Positions 1-12,596 of a DNA stretch of 64,000 bases are shown in pieces (position 1 is the first letter of the stretch; the number at the start of each line of letters is the position of its first letter). The notes under the pieces were generated by a model, which worked only from the letters and a program-made list of their open reading frames with translations, was not told the origin of the DNA and made no database searches. Both the position numbers and the translations under genes were made by a program. The stretch spans positions 497,501 to 561,500 of the forward strand of contig CP051140.1 in the NCBI GenBank assembly GCA_001592805.2. The letters run 5' to 3'. The stretch comes from Peltaster fructicola. Its lineage: Eukaryota > Ascomycota > Dothideomycetes.

Positions 1-490
1 AGACCGTGAGCTTTCGCCCGCCGTCCTTTCCGATGCCTTTTCGATTCTTCCTTCTTACATACTCTCCGAGGCCCTGGGGTTTTGCGCGTCGTTCGCATTG
101 CTTCGTGTGTGTGGCGCGGGCCAAAATTTGCACTTTTTGTATGCGGAGAAATATTTTTTATTTTTGCACCAAGTGGTTTGTGACGTTCTGACACTCAACG
201 AGCGGACTTTGCCGAAATTCGACACTGCGCTACACCCAAACACCCAAACTCCAAGTGATAGCATTGGCGACGACGTGGAGGGTGGAGGGGAGGTCGTAGA
301 CGACGGGGTGAAGTGCGCGTGTGGTCTGTAGGGTGATGGCTACACGCTGGTACATCCGGCGAGTGCGTGCGACGTCTGTGGCGTGATATAGGTGGTGAGA
401 TGTGCGTTTGTGAATTAATCGGGTGTATTCCTAGTGAGAACTCAGTCGATCTGATGGACGACACCACTTTCCGACGGTCGGCCAGGCTCT
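1..490. other. left flank, no gene seen
   Basis: No supportable gene. Open frames here are short, overlap on both strands and show no recognisable domain. The GCGTTGG/CCAACGC satellite has not yet begun. Confidence 0.4.
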
Positions 491-499
491 GCAGTGGTC

Positions 500-2260
500 C
501 TACAGCCTTGTGGGCACCTCCTCTGGCCTCCCCCAGGCCTCCTTTGCCCACCGCGCCCCCGCCAACGCCTGCCAACGCCTGCCGGAGCACTGCAGGACCG
601 CCCAACGCCTGCAGTCACGTGACCCAACGGTCAGAGGACAGTCCAACGCCGTGAGGGCAGGGTAGCAGACGTCCAACGGCACTGGGGCAGGGTCTCCGAG
701 GGTCCAACGGCTGAGTGCCCCCCTGCCAACGCCCAACGCCCAACGCCTCTCCCCCTCCCCTCCAACGCCTCTCCTCCTCGCCTGCCAACGCCCTCGGCCC
801 TCCCCCAACGCCTCCCCCCAAAATTTTCTTCGCGCCGCGCGGAGGATGAGAGAGATGTGAGGTGCTGATGCCTAGCCGACGCCGCCAACGCCTCGCCAAC
901 GCCCCAACGGTCAACACCTCGCCCGCCCAACACCCTCAAGCGTTGGCCCTCGATATCTCCACGACCGGCGCTCCCCCGGGCCTCATTCCAGCGTTGCCGA
1001 CACGCCCTCACCACTCTTTACGTCCTCGACACTGCCTCAACGCCGCCCGCCGCGCCTCACTCCCTCCCCAACGCCCAACGCTTCATCACGTGACCCCAGG
1101 CGTTGGACCCAGAGCGTGCTACGGGCGTGCGGGAGACATGTCAAGCACACCGTTGGATAGCCTTACTCGCACGGACGACACTTTCACTCGGCCAACGCCT
1201 CTGATGCCGCCGTGGAGTGCCACCCCGGCCCAACGCTTCGCTTACCTAATGTCAAGCGTTGGGAAGCGTTGGCGGCCGTTGGAGGGCTCCCCAGGCGTTG
1301 GCGAAGCGTTGCGGGGTAAACGAGGCCTGCTGAGAGCGTTGACAATGTCAAAAACCCCCCTCAGAGCAAGCGTTGGAAAAGCGTTGGCAGGCGTTGGGCG
1401 TTGGGTCACGTGGTGAGGTCAAGCGTTGGACAGGGATATCTCGACGGTGAAGACAGCGGAAGGGGGGAAACAAGCGTTGCGGATACGGCAACGATGTAGG
1501 CTATCTCCTGAGGGAGAATCAGCACGATCCGAGAGAATGACCTAGGCGTTGGGCGTTGGGCGTTGGGTCACGTGGTGAGGTCAAGCGTTGGACCCGGATA
1601 TCTCGACGGTGGGGACAGCTGCAGGGGAAACAAGCGTTGCGAGCACGATGACGATGCAGGCTACCCCTAGGAGAGAACCAGCACGATCCGAGAGGATGAC
1701 CTAGGCGTTGGGCGTTGGGTCACGTGGTGAGGTCAAGCGTTGGACCCGGATATCTCGACGGTGGGGACAGCTGCAGGGGAAACAAGCGTTGCGAGCACGA
1801 TGACGATGCAGGCTACCCCCTAGGAGAGAACCAGCACGATCCGAGAGGATGACCTAGGCGTTGGGCGTTGGGTCACGTGAGAGGATGAAGCGCTGGAAGC
1901 GTTGGACGTAGAGATCTCGGCGAAGACAGGCGTTGGTGAGCTCATTTAAGCGTTGCGAGCATGATGAAAACCCGTTCTACCACCCAGGGGAGCGACAGCA
2001 CGATCTGAGGGGAGACCCCAGGCGTTGGGCGTTGGGCGTTGGGCGTTGGAAGCGTTGGACTCGAATAACTCGACGACAAGGGACGTTGGAAGGGTGATTC
2101 CGGCGTTGGCGATACGGCGAGGACTCACTCTACCCGCAGGGAGAAGGACAGCACGATCGGAGGGAGAATCACCGTCTGCGTTGGGCGTTGGAAACCTGAG
2201 GGGTGACCTCAGGCGTTGGCGGTGACCTGACGAGAATCGCACCTACGACAATGAGACCAC
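500..2260. repeat. GCGTTGG/CCAACGC satellite, left block
   Basis: Dense arrays of the heptamer CCAACGC (to about 1,085) and its complement GCGTTGG (from about 1,100), often in direct runs such as GCGTTGGGCGTTGGGCGTTG. From about 1,380 the heptamers sit in a longer unit that also contains GGGTCACGTG, GATATCTCGACGG, a GAGCACGATGACGATGC segment and CAGCACGATCCGAGAGG. GGGTCACGTG occurs at 1403, 1565, 1717 and 1870 (spacings 162, 152, 153). CAGCACGATC occurs at 1520, 1679, 1832, 1996 and 2159 (spacings 159, 153, 164, 163). The units starting near 1,565 and 1,717 are almost identical. Small open frames here only translate the repeat. I do not recognise the satellite. Confidence 0.9.
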
Positions 2261-2870
2261 CACCGATGTGCTCGGTAGAGTCTACCGACTGTAGCAACGC
2301 TTTGAATCGCCGCGTCAAGGCACGTTTTGGTGGTGCGGGAAATCGGAGGCGTCGACCTAGGGGTCACCCTGCTTTCCACCGCACACTCCGAGGGTCACCC
2401 TGTCTTTGATCAGAAACGCAAATTCGACCAAGTCCAACGGTTATAGGGGTCACCCTGCTCTTGTGTCCTGTGTGTGTGAATCCGCAGGAGAATCCCTCGA
2501 GAAATACTTGAGAATCGTCGTTGAAATGACGCGGCATCGTAGTAAGGATCACCTGGATGATTACTTGAATGATTACATGAATGATTACTTGAAGAATTAC
2601 TTTGATGATTACTCGAAGAATTACTTGGGAAATTACTTGGGAAATTACTCGACGCCACCTAGACTTACATGGAATGATTTGGAGTTATGGAAAAAATGGG
2701 TGTAAGTTACTGATATCCGTTTCCAACGCTTCAAACACATCCAATACCATCTGACGCTCGTCTAACGCTTTAAATCCGAAAGTCACAGAATCGTAGACTT
2801 AGAGACATAGAACGGCTGCTACGTTCGTTCTGAGCACCTTGGTGGAGTTTCTCCACCACCAACGATATCC
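2261..2870. repeat. spacer inside the satellite with short repeats
   Basis: Interrupts the satellite. It holds three copies of GGGTCACCCTG (2361, 2392, 2447) and a 12-bp tandem array, eight units at about 2559-2654, with unit form (G/A)ATTACTTGAAT and variants. In one frame the array reads as a repeating D/N-Y-L/S/M/F-x tetrapeptide. No gene is supported. Confidence 0.75.
2559..2654 (+). repeat. 12-bp tandem repeat, eight units
   Basis: Eight consecutive 12-mers, each containing ATTACTTG, ATTACATG, ATTACTTT or ATTACTCG. The period is a multiple of three, so all units keep one frame, but the surrounding open frame (2406-2705) has no recognisable domain. Confidence 0.85.
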
Positions 2871-5720
2871 TTCGTCGAGATATCGAGGTCCAACGCTTCC
2901 AACGCTTGCTAACAATTCACCCAGGCGTTGGACCTAAAGAACTCCACGAACAAGAGCGTTGGCAAGCTGATTTAAGCGTTGACGACACGGCGACATCGCC
3001 TTCTCTATACTGAGGAGAGATGAGCACGATCTGAGGAAATAACGTGAGGCGTTTGGCGTTGGCCTTTGAGTACACAAGCGTTGGACTCGAACATCTTGAC
3101 GATATGAAGTTCTGGCAAGCTGATTCAGGCGTTGATAGATCTGTAGAGGCGTCATCTAGTTCTCAAACGAAGATAACCACGATCTGAAAGGATTGACTTG
3201 AGGCGTTGGGCGTTGGATCACGTGATGAGCGTCGGAAGCGTCGGAGGCGTTGGGTCTGAATAACTCGACGACAGAGATAGCTAAGAGCGCCATTCGAGCG
3301 TTGCTGGTATAACAGCGGCGAGTTCCATGCTCATGGAGAGACTCAGCAGGATCCGAGAAGAAAGAAGCATCGGATGATGCTGAAGTCTGAGGCTGGGGCG
3401 TTGGTCGGGTGTGTCGATCGGTGAAGACGAGCGTTGAATGGCGTTGGATACGCAGTAACGACGTAGCGAAGAGTACAGCAGTACGTTGGGTGAGTTTCAG
3501 CTGTCTTTGAGCTCGCTGATAAGTTTTAGTGCCAACGCTCCAACGCTTTTCATTACCGGCCAACGCTTCCAACGCCAACATCAAACTCGACAGAACGCAC
3601 TTTGAGCACAACCAGTGCATTGAGAATTCTCAACTTCGTCGTTAAGTACTCTGAGAGTGGCTGCAACGCTACCTTCGTGAAGATTTAGCTGTCCAACGCT
3701 TCGAGACTTCGACAAGCGTTGGACCGGTACCGATGACGAGCAATTGGCGTTGACAGCATTATGAGCACCAGTACGAGATACTGGCGGCCCAAAACACCCA
3801 CCTGAAAGGTCTCTGGCTGTTGTAAGCACTGCAGCAGCATACAGGTCCAACGCTTGGCGAAGCGCTGAGTACCTAGTCCAACGGTCCAACGCTTGACATG
3901 GACATTGTCGACACGCCTCTAATGCACTGCCAGCTGATAGAGTAACTTCAACTACACCACACTCTGCGTTTGTAGGATGTGCAACGCTCTGCTCGTGAAG
4001 ATATCGATACCCAACGCTTGGCGAAGCGTTGGGTCATCGACAGCAGCGACGCTGCGCAATTAACGACAGCGTGACCACCAAAGCAGCATCCCTACTGCTA
4101 CAACTCTTTGCTGATGGGATGTCTTGTCCATAGGATGAATACAGCACGATACAGGTCCAACGCCTGGTGAAGCATTGGCCCAACGCCCAACGCCTCCAAC
4201 GGTCAACACGAACTGCACTGAAACAGCACATACTTACCACCATCGTGTAGAGCGTCCTCAGCATAGCTAGGAATCATCCTCAGAAGCTACCCAACGCTGC
4301 GGTTCGACAAGGTGCGAAGGCCCCAGCGCTTGGGACGACAGGCACAGGCGTTGGGTCAACGAATATCGAGCTAAGAGGCGCTGAGAGGCGTTGGCGGTAT
4401 CGCGGCAGCATCTGGAGTAGCTCAGAGCCTTGCTGGCGAAGTCTTTTGATCTCTGAAGGCCTGCAGTAGGATTTGGGTCCAACACCTGAGAAGCGTTGGG
4501 TCATGCGACAAGCGTTGGACAGCGTTGCAAGGCGTTGCAAGGCGTTGCAAGGCAATTCCAAGCACCAGAAGCTTGTGATAGTGCCGTAGAGGTCTCCAGC
4601 TTAGTGTGCTCGAGAGGCATAGCGACTATGGAAGAATCAGCGAGCCTCGAGGGCACTTGCAAACTTCCGCCGTGTATCGACAGCGAGATCTGGTGCTAAG
4701 GCAACAGTACCACCGCAGCATTGTCCGCACAGCGACGAAGGACTGCGTCCTTGTCGAGATTGCTGTGAACTGCAAAAAGGAAGCCAACTCACAATCTCGC
4801 ATGCAGCTTGTATGTCAGCGACGAATCCACCAACGCAGAGGTTTTCTGCTTCCACAGCATAGAGGAGACCATGAGCGGCACAATGAAGCCCTCAGCACTA
4901 TATCCAACGCTATTCGCTGTCGAGATACAACGGGCCATCGCTTAGCAACACTGAAGGTCATACCACAACGACGACGAGGGCGGTGAGCGCCTGATGAAGA
5001 GGTCAGCTTTGACATGATCAAAGGATCATACACAAGAAGGCTTACGATCGCCGTAGCACTTCTGCGAGATGTAGTCCAACACCCAACGCCCAACACCAAA
5101 CGCTGATGCAAACAGGTGCACACCACGAAACTCAAAACAACTCCGACAGCGAACCTGATAGCATCAGTAGATAGAATAGATCAACCTGAGTCGATTGATG
5201 TCCACCAACGCTTACCCAACGCTATTCGTCGGGGATATATCGAAGCCCAACGCTTGACATCTCCAGTGACGACGATATCTCGGGAACCTCAAGACCCAGC
5301 GACACGATGAGACAATAGCAGCCTCAAGCAAACATCCAGCTCGTCCCACAGCACAGCTGGAAGCGATAGCCGGCGATATGCAAAATCTTGACCAACGCTT
5401 TGGACGACTCCGACCCGACGAGGTGACCCCAACGCCATTCTTTCTTGCCATGAGCATGTTGATGGGATCCAGGAGAATGGATGGACACCTGCCAACGCCT
5501 ACCCAACGCTATTCATTGACGAGATATTGCTGTCCAACGCTTGGGTCAAACACCATTCGACGACGGCGAGGTCGATGAGATGAACCCCAAAGCCAGACGT
5601 CTCTGCTACCAGTAGGTAGATGAGATCCAGGAGAGTCGATTCATGTATACCAACGCATACCCAACGCTATTGGTTAACGAGTTATCGCAGTCCAACGCTT
5701 CGAGGCGATACGTCTAACGC
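2871..5720. repeat. GCGTTGG/CCAACGC satellite, right block
   Basis: The satellite resumes in the GCGTTGG orientation. The marker resembling CAGCACGATC recurs at 3022, 3177 and 3344 (spacings 155, 167). From about 3,500 to 5,720 the CCAACGCTT orientation dominates, with diverged GATATC..CGACG segments. Adjacent opposite heptamers form perfect short hairpins, for example 4010-4033 (10-bp arms, 4-nt loop). The last clear heptamers lie near 5,700. No coding potential beyond repeat translation. Confidence 0.85.
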
Positions 5721-8700
5721 CAACGATATCTCGAGAACGGCATGCGATATGAGCAGGGTCTCCACAGTACTCAGTCCAGAGAGCCGACTACTGCGTGTTG
5801 GCGAGACCTTGGGTCGAACAGAGCATCTCTGATAATTAGTGATATTCACCTTACCATCCATTAACACTCTGAAAATCGTTGACTCAGATCGGCTCTTCCT
5901 CTCTTGGGTTCTGCCTGCGTCAAGCTTCCGCTGTGTTGAACACCAGTACTCAGACTCTCTGCGCCTTTGCACGGGTGCTATTATTCCTCCTCTTGTGGTC
6001 TGGATGAGCCGCTTCTCCTTCCACGGCTCTGTGGACCTCTTCTGCAGTTCTATTTCCATCTCTTTCACAGATTGCTGGATGTGTGTCTCGGTGGTCTAGC
6101 CTAGGTAGTGGGCATTACCTGGTGAGAAGCGATGACGCTTACGGTGCAAGATGATGCGTTCATCTTGGGTTACTGGGGAGGATGTGGACGAGACACGACG
6201 GAGCGAGGGAGGCTGAATGATGCTGGATGCCGTAGCATGACGACGAACTGTCTCCTTGCGCAGACAATGTAGGCAGGTCATGCTGGTGTAGACTTTCGAC
6301 GAGAGGATGGTGTTGACTATCAGAAGCTCTGAAGAGCATCGCCTGAATAACTGCAGTGCAAATGCGCCGGGCGAAAGTTTGTTGATATACTGCAGCCAGG
6401 CGGTGAGTTGACTGACACACTGAGGTATATACCAAGCTACGAGAGTGATTGATCATCAGCCTTGACAACATTGTGCCATGTGTAGAAGCGAGAGCGTATG
6501 TCTATCATCTATAATCGTAAGTCAGTGACCTTGAACCCTGCAGTGCGAACAGCAACATTTACTTCCGAGTGAATGCAATCAGAGAGAGCATCGGCATAAG
6601 TGGAAGCTTTGCTGAGGAAGAGGGGATCTGCGGCAATAGGTTGTATTGGGAAGGATGACATCGGGAGTGTGAAGTTGAGCCAGGAAGGAAGGAAGCTCGA
6701 TGTGAGACCCATCGTCGAGCGTTCTCAAGATGAGGCCGTTCGCCTTACCTAGATCCTTGAGCGATAGCATGTCCGAGCACGTACATGCGTAGATCTGACA
6801 AAGAGCTTCTCGCCAGTCCAGAAGCTCGTCGGTACACCACCGAGTCCAAGAGGCTGCAGCAATGAGCCCACAGGCATCACGTAGAACGATGGCGGATCTA
6901 TGAGACATTCTCAAGCTGCCGAGTAGTCAGAGCAGTCAGCGATGTTGAATCGTTGACGAGGTGAATACAGAATTGTCGTTGGGTACTCCCAACGTGCGTG
7001 CTGATGGAGGATGGACTCGGCATGGTCGTCATGCACACTCGACTGCTACCAGTCATGCCCCAGCGGTACACGCTGTCGTTGTGTCGTCGTGTCACTGAGC
7101 CTTGTATCTCCTACTTCAGTCGCTGAAGGTGACGTGCGTACAGTCAATGATAGACATCACAGTCTGTTGTAGCCTTCGTCCACACCCATACGTCTGATTA
7201 GCGAGAAGCACTCGACCGGGATACCACATTGTACAGCCCATCCTTAGGCTTGCGCATGTCTGTCCATGTATTGCGAATGTCTCCGCACCAGCACAGTGCC
7301 CACAGCTATAACTCTTGTGTTCGGTTATCCAGGTTCAGCCTCGAGATCATCTACGAGGTACGGATCTGATCAACAGCCGACTTGAACAGTGGAAGTGTGA
7401 CTGAACTTCCGAGCCGTTCGAGGGCCTTGAAGGCTCCTGAGAAGGTGTATAGGGTGGTGGAGAAGGCCCGGAGGGTTCCTAATGTGGTTTGAAGGGTGCT
7501 GGGGACTTCTGAGGTGAAGCCGAACGTCTTCGAGGTGATGTGGAAGGCGCTTTGAGACTCCTGAGATTCCCAAGGAATTGTATAAGGCCTTCGAGGTGGT
7601 CAAGAAGGTCTACGACGTGGTCTGACGGCTTCTGAGGCTTTCAAGGTGGTATGATGGCCCTTGAGGCTCCTGATCAAATCGTGAAGTCAGTCTGAGGCGA
7701 ATGCCTTCGTCTTACCAACGTAACGAGCTCAACCATGATGGTGTCGTACTGACAGTAGCTGGAGCAAGAGGTGGTTCCAAGTTCGAAATGGCAGAACAAA
7801 AATGATATGGATTTCGAGCTCCGGTATCGAGTGATGCACTGCCAGGATCAGAACCACAATCGTAGTTCAAAATGAATGATATCCTTACTGGCATCAAAAT
7901 TACAAAAGAACCAAGACCCTCGGAGGGTCTCAGACAGAAACTCGCTGTGAAGCGTTTGCTGTTGGGAAGGCGACTTGGCGGTGGAGGGTGGGTTTCCCCA
8001 CTTTCCTTTCGATCGGAATGAGCAGTACAACCACTTCGCCATAGGCGCCTTCTTACTGATTCCGCCCTGGTTTATGCAACATGTAGTAGGGTGTGACGCA
8101 GTGCTGAACACACTAGTCCTTAAATGACCAAGCTCATCGGTTGTAGTGCTGTGCGAAGTGTTTACTCCTGATCAAGTCACTGATGCAGATTGCAGCTCGT
8201 CGCCGTGAGTGAGAACAGGCCACGAGTGAGCAGAGTCTGGTGGAAGCTGATGCTCGCTGACAGTGTGACATTCTGGCCTTCGATAGATTGCATTTTGGTC
8301 CTCGAACTTGTCGATGATTAAGAGTGGATGTATTATTGTGATGTGTGAGTCACGTCAGAGAACGTCAAGACCACCAGTGATGATGTAGGTACTCATATCA
8401 AAGCCTTGCCCAGCTCAGGCGAGTGATGGCGATCGATGAATCGTGGTAGTGGCGATCAGTACGTCGAAGGACAGACTGAACCAGGTGATGAGCGTAGACT
8501 CAGTGCACGTCGTAATTGTCTAGTTCTGTCTGCAGATGCCTCGTCAGCTTGTAGTAGGGAGCCATGGTAGTCAGTAGCGCTCTGTAGCAGCTCAGACACA
8601 CCGATCTGTAGGTATGAAGCTCGTACATCGTTGCGAGATCGGAGTTAACCAGACTTATCGAACAGGCAGGCGAACGCTGCGATGCGCCTTGTCCAGCGGT

Positions 8701-11700
8701 ACGTAAGATAGTGATTGGAACGCTGAATGCCTGAGTGGTATTCTTGACCTTTGGTGCTGGTGTGACGGTGTTGCCGTTGTAGACGACATGATGTTCTATG
8801 CTTCCTTGCATCACAGCGCCAGTCCTCGAAGACAGTTGACTAGCCGAGCGCCGTACTGTCAGGTGTGCATTGTATTGTATCCGGATGGCCAGAGGTGCTC
8901 GACATCGTAGCAGACTCACCTAGACCGCAAAGACAGTGCTTGAGATCTTGTCCGTACAAGCTCGCAACAGATACCTTTCCATCAAGATATCTATCCGTGT
9001 TGCATCTTCTGCAAAAGTGTCATCATGATCCTCACAGTCATCTCTTTCCATCGGCGCGAGCTGCAGCTTCAAAGCAATGAACCGTCCGGGAGAGCTTGTG
9101 CAGTCGTGCTTGCGAGTTCGTTTCGGATCTCAGAGATGGTGTGCAAACAGCATACTTGGCGGCTGTGCTCGACATTCGAGGGATCCGGGAACTTGCTCGT
9201 AGTACCAGGAGCACAGCATCTGTGTCCAGATGAAAGCTCATTGAAGTGTCGCGTGCTTGGGTTGCTCGAGATCGTGTCCATCTGTTCTGACGAAACACAT
9301 CCCTGCGAGCCGCTACTGACGCTTGCTACATGCAAGAAGATGTTGGAGCTACGATTGTCGATGAAAGATGTAGGAGAAGAGTGCTTCGAGATGGGATGAA
9401 GTCGATAATTAGCGGCATGCCAAGCTGTGGGCCTTGCGCTTACAACGTCGACCACATCAACCTCAGCTTTGTTTCTACGTACAAGTATGATTAACGACAG
9501 CAAATTGCTATGCCTCCAATCGCTGCCAGACCGGTTCCACTTCAACAGTGCTGCTATCTAGAGTGGTGCTCCGATGGCCTGTTGACGCACGGCATGCGTA
9601 GACTGCAATAGATTGCTCTACGTTGATCAGTCCATCTCAGACACAAAGAAGGCGCTCATGGCCAAGACAATGCGAGTCCTTACGACAGACTGGCTGCAGC
9701 ACAATGGATCCTCCAAATTAATCGTATTGTGCAGCAAAATCAACCTTGCTTGAGCAATGGCAGCTCATGATCGTCCTAAGCACTCACTAGCACTAGATAT
9801 TCACCCACGCATGATACTCCCGACCTCGAGACCATGTCGAGCTTCGCAAGCTCCAGGTTAAGACCAGCAACGATAGCGCCAACCAAAGGCTGCCACGCGT
9901 GACTGAATAGCATCGTAGCGGAGGACGCAACTGGGTCGCACAACGCTGCGTGCAGCCACCGACAAACCCCTGATCATTCGTCCACAAGCCACCTCAACCC
10001 CAGAACATGCGCACACTGTAATCAGAAAGAGCTGGAGGAGTACGATAATATACCTGGACAAGTCGATGGTAGGATAGCCAAGCCTGAAGCCTATATCAAG
10101 ATCGTTGGAATGACGAGTGATAATACCCGAAGTGTGGTGCGCTGTCTAACAGCCGTCGGGAGCACCGAGCGGTAGAGCCATACGAAGTGGCCAATTGCAG
10201 GATCAGGCATAGTCTCAATGCTGTCAGGAATGTATCAACGGCTCATCGTCACCAGTATCGGCATGTTAGCGCTCTCAGATCATCGTCAACAGCAGAACCA
10301 CCAATACTGAGCAGCATCGTCGCCAGAACCGTCATATTACTGTCAAAGCAGAGCACAACATTGGCATCAAGAGCGTACCAACACTGAAGCCGAGCCACGG
10401 CCATCATATCAGCACCATCGTCGCCGGCCACAGCTTATTGGTCCAGTGCGCAGAGCAATCTTCATTACAAGATAGTTTGCCTCACAACGAAGAAGCTTCA
10501 AGGCGAACCACGCCGACGTCTAGGTGAACGATTCACGCACGGTATTCGAAGCCCGGTCTTGGTCCAACTGCAGCATTTACCGAATACAATGGTTGTCACA
10601 CGGCAGACGCACCAAGATCCAAGCACTTGTCATCCGCCTAGACGAATTGCCACGCCCAGCCGCACCGATCTGCGATACAATACAGGTGTATCGAGCAAGC
10701 CACAATCGCGTGTCATCCAGCTGAAGTGAAATGTTACCGAAGGCTAGGATGAAGAAGCCTCGTCATCGCCCACTCAGGATCAAAACACTTACAGAGCAAT
10801 CGTCTGTGATGTTGAAACCACGACTACTGAAGTGACACTGTTCTCCACACCTGCCTGTCCATCATGTGCGGTGCTCCTGTACACTAAGCTCAGCGAAGAC
10901 CATCCGTAGCCCTGCTTTACTTACAACTTGCGCGCAGCTTAGAATGCTACAGCAAGCTTGCCAATGAGAGCAGCGACCCTAATCATACAATACCACTAGC
11001 GACGCAGACCTGTCATGGATTCAAGCTTGAGGAAGAGTACAGCGGTAAGCAGATCTACTGCAGCACATCTCCAAGACGAAGAGATCGTCACGGTAGGAGA
11101 GCAGCCACAAGTATCGTCTGTCAAAGCACAGCACTCGCCCCAGGTCTGTTGGAACATAACCATTGTCTGCCGAGGCACTGCGACCACAGAATTGACTCGA
11201 GTGCATCCCTGTAAACTAATACTATCCCAGTCAGGAAAGTCTGATGCAGCTCGAAGCAAATCGCATCCACATGGCACATTGCGCCCATCAACGACGCTGC
11301 ATATCCCCGATTGGCCACTCGCACTCCTCAAGTCATGTTAAATCGGCAAGCGATAGCGAGAAAGTAGTCTCGCACAGCAGCACGCACGAGTAGGAACAGC
11401 TTCCATGTGCTATTTCATCTACGGCAGAGTATGGAGCAACACACTTGCAGCTTCAAAGCTACTCTGGCAGCATCGCTCGCTTATCTTCGCCAACACCGCA
11501 CCAGGGATATGTTGGGAGCAAAGCTTCCTAGACAGACGATCCGATATCCCATCGACATCAACGCAAGCCGATGACATATAGCACAGCTTTCGTGCAAGGC
11601 ACCTTTGTCATCAGGCAAGAAGTCGCCACTCCACCGCCAGCACGGAGAGCCTCAACTATGGCACGAAAACGGGTTCGTGTGACATGGACATGATCTCGGT

Positions 11701-12410
11701 GGCACCTTCAGCGACAGAAAGAGCAGGAATGTGCAGACATGAGTTACAAGCAAGATACCGAGCAGGGCAGTACCTCCCAAGCACAACAAGTTACAAGCAA
11801 CAACAACGTCAGCTATCGCTGCTCGCTACATGTTAAAACTATCGGAACGATCAACGCAAAGCTGTCAACGTCTACACGATCCACCTCGCCGGACGCCAGT
11901 ACAGCTCTTGTAGTGTGGCAAAGCCACACGCCATGCTGTCGATACAAGCACAGCCAGCGACTGAAGCGTGCAGGCGTTCGTTGCAGCTTTCCAAGGCCAC
12001 GGTGCTTTCTCCAAAACGATGGCCTTAGCAAGCACTGCGCATTCCAAACCTTGCTCAGCAGGCATCTGACCCTCGGCATCATGAGCAGCGTCGCACGAGC
12101 ACTTAGGACGGGTACAGCGATTTCGACACGAATGGCAGAGCACCATTGCAGCACTATACTGTCAATGCTAGATCAATAGTCCGTGAACAGACCACTATGA
12201 CAGCTAGCCCAGCACCCAACCATGTCTACAAGATCAACAAAGCTGATCGTCCACTGTTCTTTATGGCGTCGGCTCGCGAGCCAGCATGCTTGTTTGTATA
12301 GGAAGTCATCTTTGCTGAAATGCAAAGATGATTGATGCATCAAGCAATTTCGCAAAGCCTTCTGCTGCTCACTGGTACTGCTCGAGTACAGAATCGTGAT
12401 CACCTTGCTT
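5721..12410. other. 6.7-kb gene-poor stretch
   Basis: No gene is supported. Open frames are at most about 160 codons and lack recognisable domains or convincing splice pairs. Two spots may be decayed coding sequence: the minus strand at about 6,510-6,914, where protein-like composition moves between two frames, and 5,840-6,068 minus, which is rich in charged residues. At 7,400-7,690 there is a diffuse imperfect repetition of segments such as GGCTCCTGA and AAGGTGGT. The rest shows nothing I can name. Confidence 0.5.
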
Positions 12411-12596
12411 TCATTGCAATCTTGCGAGGCTCCACACACCGAGCAGTGTCGAAGGATGTTCCTTACCAGACACGACCTCAAATCTCTTCAGCACACGCCG
12501 ACGCATTGCTCCCGCTTCGTACTTCTCTCGAGGATGCAGCACATGCGCCAGGTTATGGATGCTCATTGGCGTGTCTGGATGCCCTTTGCCAAGCAC
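12411..12596 (-). pseudogene. frame-shifted C-terminal TPR continuation of the NB-ARC/TPR NLR
   Basis: This frame continues the TPR array of the upstream NLR: LGKGHPDTPMSIHNLAHVL, then a further GKEHPSTLLGVWSLARL unit before a stop. It is out of frame with 12563-14738. The distance between equivalent GTGTCTGGAT landmarks is 126 bp for intact repeats (12963 to 12837, and 12837 to 12711) but 140 bp for the last (12711 to 12571). A 15-bp in-frame insertion (the extra EGKYE) minus 1 bp explains this. The lost base falls at about 12597-12613, in the codons before the LGK motif. This is either true truncation or an assembly indel. Confidence 0.75.

Noticed and set aside
195-3889. Open frames of up to about 185 codons within and around the satellite
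   Set aside because: They translate GCGTTGG/CCAACGC repeats into low-complexity peptides, overlap on both strands and show no start or domain signals.
500-5720. CRISPR-like or telomeric array
   Set aside because: Heptamers are not evenly spaced with unique spacers, there are no cas genes, and the genome is eukaryotic; TTAGGG tracts are absent.
5682-6068. 128-codon minus-strand frame with charged N-terminus
   Set aside because: No domain, splice signals or neighbour support; composition alone is not enough.
9025-9545. Overlapping frames of 124 (plus) and 158 (minus) codons
   Set aside because: Both strands are open over the same DNA and neither shows a recognisable family.
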